Assembly (NCBI RefSeq): GCF_000829825.1
Contig: NZ_JXSL01000027.1
Coordinates: 124,001-188,000, forward strand
DNA length: 64,000 nt
DNA from: Paramagnetospirillum magnetotacticum MS-1
GTDB lineage: Bacteria; Pseudomonadota; Alphaproteobacteria; Rhodospirillales; Magnetospirillaceae
Direction: 5' to 3'
Below are positions 59,777 to 64,000 of this stretch, piece after piece; positions within the stretch are counted from its first letter, which is position 1; each line of letters begins with the position of its first letter. A program made the position numbers and the translations under genes. Below the pieces are notes generated by a model. That model searched no databases, was not told where the DNA came from, and saw only the letters and a program-made list of their open reading frames with translations.

Positions 59777-61786
59777 ATGAAGGTCGGCGGCAGGCGGGTG
59801 ATGATGTGTTCGTGCGAGGGAACCATCCCCCTCGAGCCTGATGCCCTGGCCAAGGCCTTGGGCACCGAGCCGCCCGGACAGGTCTATTTCCAGCTCTGCC
59901 GCGCTCAGGTGGATGCCTTCCGCCAGGCGGCGGCCTCGGGGGAAAAGCTTGTGGTCTGTTGCGGCCAAGAAGCGCCGCTGTTCGCCGAACTGGCGCGTGG
60001 TCAAGAGGTGGACGGGCCGGTCTTCGTCGATATCCGCGACCGGGCGGGCTGGTCATCCGAGGCTGGGCGCGCCACACCCAAGATGGCCGCCCTGATTGCC
60101 GAGGCGGTCCTTGAGCCCGAACCGACGCCCAGCGTGACCCTTGCCAGCGAAGGCTCCATCCTTGTGATGGGACGGGGGCAGGAGGTGTTGGAGGTGGCGC
60201 GGAGGCTGGGGGCGGAGCGGGCGGTGACCTGCCTGCTGCTGCCCGGCCATGATGCCGATCTGGTGCCGCCTGCGGTGCGGGCCCTGGGTCTGTTCCGGGG
60301 CAGGCCGCTGCGCGCCTCGGGCCATCTGGGCGCCTTCAAGATCAGCGTCGCCGATCTGGCCGGAGCTTCGCCGTCGGCACGCGGCGCGCTCGCCTTCGAG
60401 CCTGGGGTTGGCGAACGTGAACTTGGCGCCGATATCATCCTCGACCTAACGTCCGAGCCCGCCTTGCTGGCGCCGCGCGACGGCTGGTTCAAGGTCGATC
60501 CTCGCGATGCCCTGGCTTTGGCGCGGGCGCTGTCCGAGATGGCCTCGTTGGTGGGCGAGTTCGAAAAGCCCCGCTGGATCAAGGTGGATGCGGCGCTGTG
60601 CGCCCATTCCCGCAATGGTCAGGTGGCCTGTACCCGCTGCTTCGACGCCTGCCCCTCGGGTGCGCTTTCGCCCCTGGGCGATGCGGCGTCGGTGGATGCC
60701 CATGTCTGCGGTGGGCATGGGGCCTGCGCCTCAGTCTGTCCCACGGGAGCCATCCGCTTCGACGTTCCCGCTGGCAACGGCCTCTTCACCCGGCTGGGCG
60801 TGCTGCTGGAAACCTATCGCGCGGCGGGCGGCAATTCCCCCGCTCTCTTGATTCACGAGGAGGCGGGGGCCGAGGCCCTGGCGGCCTTGGCCCGGTTCGG
60901 CGCAGGACTGCCCGCCCATGTGATTCCTGTGCAGGTGGCCGCCGTCGCCGGTCTGGGGCCGGATTTCCTGCTGGCCGCCCTGGCCAAGGGGGCCGGCGAG
61001 GTGGTGGCTTTGGCCGATCCTGCTAAGCGCAAAGATCTCGATGGAGCCCGTGCCGCGGTCGGTCTTTCCAACCGGGTGGCCGAGGCGCTGGGCTGGACGG
61101 CGCGCGCCCGGCTGGAAGCTGAAAGCGATCCATCCGTTATCGCCCGGCTGATCGCCGCTTCGGCCCCCAAGCCCGTGGACCCGCCCGCCGAATTCCTGGT
61201 GATGGGCGGCAAGCGTCAGACCTTAGGGCTGGCCCTTGCCCATCTGCACCGCCACGCCCCCAGCCCGGTGGATGTCCTGGCCCTGGAAGCGGGCGATCCG
61301 TTCGGAACCATTCTCGTCGATCAGGCCAAGTGCACCTTGTGCATGGCCTGCATCTCCGCCTGTCCGGCCAAAGCGTTGTCGGGTCATCCCGACAAGCCGT
61401 CCCTGGGCATCCTGGAGGCCAATTGCGTCCAGTGCGGATTATGCCGCGTCACCTGCCCGGAAAAGGCGGTGACTCTTGTGCCGCGTCTGGCCTTCGGCCC
61501 CAATGCCCGCGTCCGGCAGGTGTTGAAGGAAGAAGAGCCCTATGAGTGCATCCGCTGCGGCAAGCCCTTTGCCTCCAAATCGGTGATCGAACGCATGACC
61601 GAGCGCATGAGCGGGCATTCCATGTTCCAGGGCACGGGCAGGCTGGACCTCATCAAGATGTGCGAGGATTGCCGCGTGGTCGCCCAGTACCAGTTGGAGG
61701 AGGGCGTGCGGCCCCTGGCGGGCGCCGCCCCGCCGGTTACCAAGACCACCGAGGACTATATTCGGGAGCGGGACGGCAAGGGGTGA
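59777..61786 (+). CDS. Multi-cluster 4Fe-4S ferredoxin protein of fdh cluster
   Basis: This protein of about 669 residues is soluble and has no export signal. An N-terminal VMMCSCEGTIPL motif and VVCCGQEA precede a first pair of clusters (CTRCFDACPSGAL, CGGHGACASVCPTGAI, about residues 290-325), a middle Rossmann-like region, a second pair (CTLCMACISACPAKAL, CVQCGLCRVTCPEKAV, about 517-565) and a final CIRCGKPF...CEDC. The arrangement recalls HdrA-type proteins without the FAD site. Similar proteins are seen near fdhD in alphaproteobacteria but have no fixed function; an electron carrier to or from formate dehydrogenase or a maturation factor is possible. ATG 59777 has AAGGA at better spacing than ATG 59768. 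Confidence 0.75.
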   Translation: MKVGGRRVMMCSCEGTIPLEPDALAKALGTEPPGQVYFQLCRAQVDAFRQAAASGEKLVVCCGQEAPLFAELARGQEVDGPVFVDIRDRAGWSSEAGRATPKMAALIAEAVLEPEPTPSVTLASEGSILVMGRGQEVLEVARRLGAERAVTCLLLPGHDADLVPPAVRALGLFRGRPLRASGHLGAFKISVADLAGASPSARGALAFEPGVGERELGADIILDLTSEPALLAPRDGWFKVDPRDALALARALSEMASLVGEFEKPRWIKVDAALCAHSRNGQVACTRCFDACPSGALSPLGDAASVDAHVCGGHGACASVCPTGAIRFDVPAGNGLFTRLGVLLETYRAAGGNSPALLIHEEAGAEALAALARFGAGLPAHVIPVQVAAVAGLGPDFLLAALAKGAGEVVALADPAKRKDLDGARAAVGLSNRVAEALGWTARARLEAESDPSVIARLIAASAPKPVDPPAEFLVMGGKRQTLGLALAHLHRHAPSPVDVLALEAGDPFGTILVDQAKCTLCMACISACPAKALSGHPDKPSLGILEANCVQCGLCRVTCPEKAVTLVPRLAFGPNARVRQVLKEEEPYECIRCGKPFASKSVIERMTERMSGHSMFQGTGRLDLIKMCEDCRVVAQYQLEEGVRPLAGAAPPVTKTTEDYIRERDGKG

Positions 61787-61805
61787 GGAGGGACGTCCTG
61801 GCGCT

Positions 61806-62288
61806 TCAATAGGGCGTGCCATCCTTGTGCAGCATGCGCCATTTGCCGTCCGCCCCCATTTCGGCGCGCAGGTCGTCGTCGGGATAGGTGGCGGCGTCGC
61901 CTGGGCTGCGGTCGCCGATTTCCAGATAGACCACATCAGCATCGCTGGTGTTGATCAGGCAGTGGGCGTCGCCGGTGGCGGCCTTGAAGCCTGCGCACAT
62001 GCCCGGCGCCAACAGGGTCTCGCCCGCATCGGTGAGCAGGGTAGGGGCGCCTTCCAGGATATAGATGAACTCGTCCTGGCGGGCATGGGAATGGCGCAAC
62101 GCCGACCAGGCACCGGGCGCCAGTCGCGTCTGGTTGACGCCGAAATTGGCAAGTCCGAACAGATCACCCAGCGGGCGCTTCAGGCGGCCTTCCACACGTC
62201 CGGCCAGGGCGGCGGGATAGATGGATTTGACGCTGCGCGGCGGCGCTTCGGCGGCGACCACGGCGATGGGCTTTTTGGTCTCGTTCAT
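61806..62288 (-). CDS. Cupin-domain protein
   Basis: This 160-residue protein has a conserved double-stranded beta-helix (cupin): GAWSALRHSHARQDEFIYILEG carries the two His and one Glu of cupin motif 1, and GDAHCLINTSDADVVYLEIG is motif 2. Such proteins bind a metal and often a sugar or small molecule. AAAGGAGGAAAG precedes the ATG, which overlaps the stop of the SUMF1-like gene. Ends 20 bp from the convergent ferredoxin gene. Confidence 0.85.
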   Translation of the reverse strand: MNETKKPIAVVAAEAPPRSVKSIYPAALAGRVEGRLKRPLGDLFGLANFGVNQTRLAPGAWSALRHSHARQDEFIYILEGAPTLLTDAGETLLAPGMCAGFKAATGDAHCLINTSDADVVYLEIGDRSPGDAATYPDDDLRAEMGADGKWRMLHKDGTPY

Positions 62289-63061
62289 CTTTCCTCCTTT
62301 CCTTCCGGCAACTCGCACAGCAGCCGGATGCCGATATTGTAGCTCCACACCGTGGCGTCGTTCTTGGCTCGCGCCGAGGCACGCGACATGGCGGAGAAAT
62401 AGTACCAAGAGCCCCCTTTGATCACCTTGTCGCGGCAGGTGGACTCATTGGTGGCGGCCAGTTTGGAATGGTCAGGCGTCCAGCAATCCGCCGTCCACTC
62501 CCAAACATTGCCGTTCATCTCATGTAGGCCCCAGGGGCTGGGCGGGAAGCTTCTGACCGGCTTGGAACCGTAAGGCGTCTCCTTGCCCATGCAATCGCGG
62601 CAATTGATCCGGCCCCGGCCCACATCCTCGCCCCACCAATAGCCGGAAGACGTTCCGGCGCGGGCGGCGAATTCCCACTCGGCCTCGGTGGGCAGACGGC
62701 AGACGAGGCCGCTTTGGGTTCCCACCCAGGCGGCATAGGCCTTGGCGTCGTCCCAGGTGATGTTGATCACCGGGCGTTTGCCCTTGCCCCATTCGTGATC
62801 GTCCTGGCCGCCCCGGCAGGCATGGGCGGCGACGCAAGCGTTCCACTCGTCGAAGGTTATCTCGGTGGCCGACAGGGCGAAGGGCCGCGAGATGGTGACC
62901 GGAACGGCAGGCTTCTCATTGGCGAACTTGGACATGTCATCGCCCATCACGGCCCGGCCAGCCGGTATGCTCACCATGGGGGGGCATTGCGGACAGGGCT
63001 GCCACTCCCCGGCGGCGGCGGGGAGGCTGAGGAAAAGCAGGAGGGCGGCGATACCTTTCAT
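62285..63061 (-). CDS. SUMF1/FGE-like exported protein, catalytic cysteines absent
   Basis: This 258-residue protein has a signal peptide (MKGIAALLLFLSLPAAAG), then the formylglycine-generating-enzyme fold: RAVMGDD, VTISRPFALSATEITFDEWNAC, PVINITWDDAKAYAAWVG, LPTEAEWEFAARAG, GLHEMNGNVWEWTADCW and IKGGSWYYFSAMSRAS. The active cysteines of true FGE, which lie near the GGSW and the following Arg-rich strand, are missing. So it is probably a binding or structural SUMF1 relative acting in the periplasm. Coupled by ATGA to hybE upstream and to the cupin gene downstream. Confidence 0.85.
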   Translation of the reverse strand: MKGIAALLLFLSLPAAAGEWQPCPQCPPMVSIPAGRAVMGDDMSKFANEKPAVPVTISRPFALSATEITFDEWNACVAAHACRGGQDDHEWGKGKRPVINITWDDAKAYAAWVGTQSGLVCRLPTEAEWEFAARAGTSSGYWWGEDVGRGRINCRDCMGKETPYGSKPVRSFPPSPWGLHEMNGNVWEWTADCWTPDHSKLAATNESTCRDKVIKGGSWYYFSAMSRASARAKNDATVWSYNIGIRLLCELPEGKEER

Positions 63062-63531
63062 GGCCCCTTGTTGACGCCCCAGCCGAAGCCGCAGCCGGTC
63101 TCGGGCTCCTCGCCCGGTTCCTGGAAATAGGGGCCGACGGCGGCCCAGGCGGTGGTGGATGCGCTGGCGTGATCGGGGAACTGGCCCATGGGCGAGTGGA
63201 TGGAGTGGGAGAGGTAATAGCCCACTTCCTCGACCTCGCCGACCACGAAGACCACCTGGCCCTTGGGCAGGTCGATGCGCCGCCGCGAGCCGGGCTCGAC
63301 GCCCGCCAGGTTCTCGGTGTCAGGACCGGGCAGCAGCATGAAGTTCATGAACCACGGCGTCACCAAGATACCCGCCAGCCAGCCCTGCCACTGGCGAAAG
63401 CCCACGGCTTCCACCTGAAGGGCGGGATTGTAGAGGCCGAGATCCTTCATGCGTTCCTCGCCGATGCGCGTGAACACGGTGACCAATTCACGGATGCGGG
63501 TCTGGTCGGCGGGGCTCAAAGGATCGGCCAT
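63058..63531 (-). CDS. hybE: HybE-type [NiFe]-hydrogenase assembly chaperone
   Basis: This 157-residue protein matches the HybE/HupJ C-terminal family, which binds and checks the twin-arginine signal of hydrogenase small subunits. Strong family stretches are NPALQVEAVGFRQWQGWLAGILVTPWFMNFMLLPG, KGQVVFVVGEVEEVGYYLSHSIHSPM and FPDHA. AGGAG lies 7 nt before ATG 63531. No hydrogenase or hyp gene is present in the window, so either the hydrogenase is elsewhere or this copy serves another redox enzyme. First gene of hybE-SUMF1-cupin. Confidence 0.85.
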   Translation of the reverse strand: MADPLSPADQTRIRELVTVFTRIGEERMKDLGLYNPALQVEAVGFRQWQGWLAGILVTPWFMNFMLLPGPDTENLAGVEPGSRRRIDLPKGQVVFVVGEVEEVGYYLSHSIHSPMGQFPDHASASTTAWAAVGPYFQEPGEEPETGCGFGWGVNKGP

Positions 63532-63682
63532 GGGTGACTCCTGAAATGATGAGGCGGGATCGTAGCCCACCCGGGCGGAGGGGTCAAAGTCCCACCTTCA
63601 CGTTGCATTCCTGTGTCAGGATCGGGTAACACTTCGCCCAGCCAATGACGGGAAAATCCGCCGAGCTTGAGAGAGGGACGAC

Positions 63683-64000
<318 letters not shown>

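Noticed and set aside
62285-63061. True sulfatase-modifying formylglycine-generating enzyme
   Set aside because: The catalytic Cys pair is missing and no sulfatase gene is nearby.

Overview
The window looks like chromosomal DNA of a high-GC alphaproteobacterium of the Rhodospirillales, most likely a Magnetospirillum-type organism. This is inferred from the gene set, since no rRNA is present. Alphaproteobacterial markers include an NDUFA12-type complex I accessory subunit, DUF2155, DUF1192, a TrcR/DUF1013 regulator and the aroQ-accB-accC block. The metabolic profile fits a microaerobic, facultatively autotrophic denitrifier: form II RubisCO and phosphoribulokinase, periplasmic nitrate reductase, periplasmic formate dehydrogenase, oxygen-independent HemN, Feo iron uptake and a B12-dependent ribonucleotide reductase. 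Coding density is very high, many neighbours overlap by ATGA, TAATG or TGATG junctions, and no tRNA, rRNA, CRISPR array, insertion sequence or prophage was seen.

Layout. 1-7.3 kb: 3' end of a degenerate-EAL protein, nrdJ (-) with two NrdR-type boxes in its upstream region, then NDUFA12, two mlaD-like genes, DUF2155 and convergent aat. 7.4-16.1 kb: bacteriohemerythrin and a NAMPT-type enzyme, a membrane glycosyltransferase-like protein, a Cache-PAS histidine kinase, a nagB/GH4 sugar pair separated by five consecutive hairpins, and a methyltransferase. 16.1-18.9 kb: feoA-feoB-feoC, with feoB interrupted by one in-frame TAG. 19.0-22.5 kb: aroQ-accB-accC (-) and a fused thiS-thiG (+). 22.5-26.5 kb: a 32-codon membrane ORF, a hydrolase, a histidine kinase, secreted RNase T2, an unknown 257-residue protein and a 41-codon membrane ORF. 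26.5-31.8 kb: hemN, dCMP deaminase, cbbM, cbbP and nudC. 31.9-33.6 kb: a GGDEF-EAL protein with a degenerate cyclase site.

33.6-39.9 kb: complete napFDAGHBC operon preceded by a perfect TTGAC-N4-GTCAA palindrome and closed by a strong terminator. 39.9-47.4 kb: ferritin-like DUF455, PrxQ/Bcp and glnE (-), then a large AsmA/YhdP-like protein (+). 47.4-51.3 kb: trcR, a quinone oxidoreductase, DUF1192, 3-hydroxybutyrate dehydrogenase, a 4HBT thioesterase and a PaaY-like hexapeptide protein. 51.4-61.8 kb: formate dehydrogenase region (torD, TAT peptide, fdhA, fdhB, lipoprotein, fdhC, DUF3306, a mobA-DUF3305 fusion, fdhD, all -) followed by a convergent multi-cluster ferredoxin (+). 61.8-64 kb: a coupled hybE/SUMF1-like/cupin operon (-) and the 5' part of a class I fructose-1,6-bisphosphatase (+), a third Calvin-cycle-related gene.

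The Nap and Fdh systems fit together: Fdh releases electrons from formate to the quinone pool, and NapC, NapGH and NapB carry them to NapA. Three copies of a ~130-bp multi-palindrome repeat all lie between tail-to-tail genes and probably serve as bidirectional transcript ends. The most noteworthy observations are the feoB nonsense codon, the convergent-junction repeat family, the mobA-DUF3305 fusion, the internal diglycine of the ThiS-ThiG fusion, the nagB-GH4 hairpin array and the orphan hybE operon.
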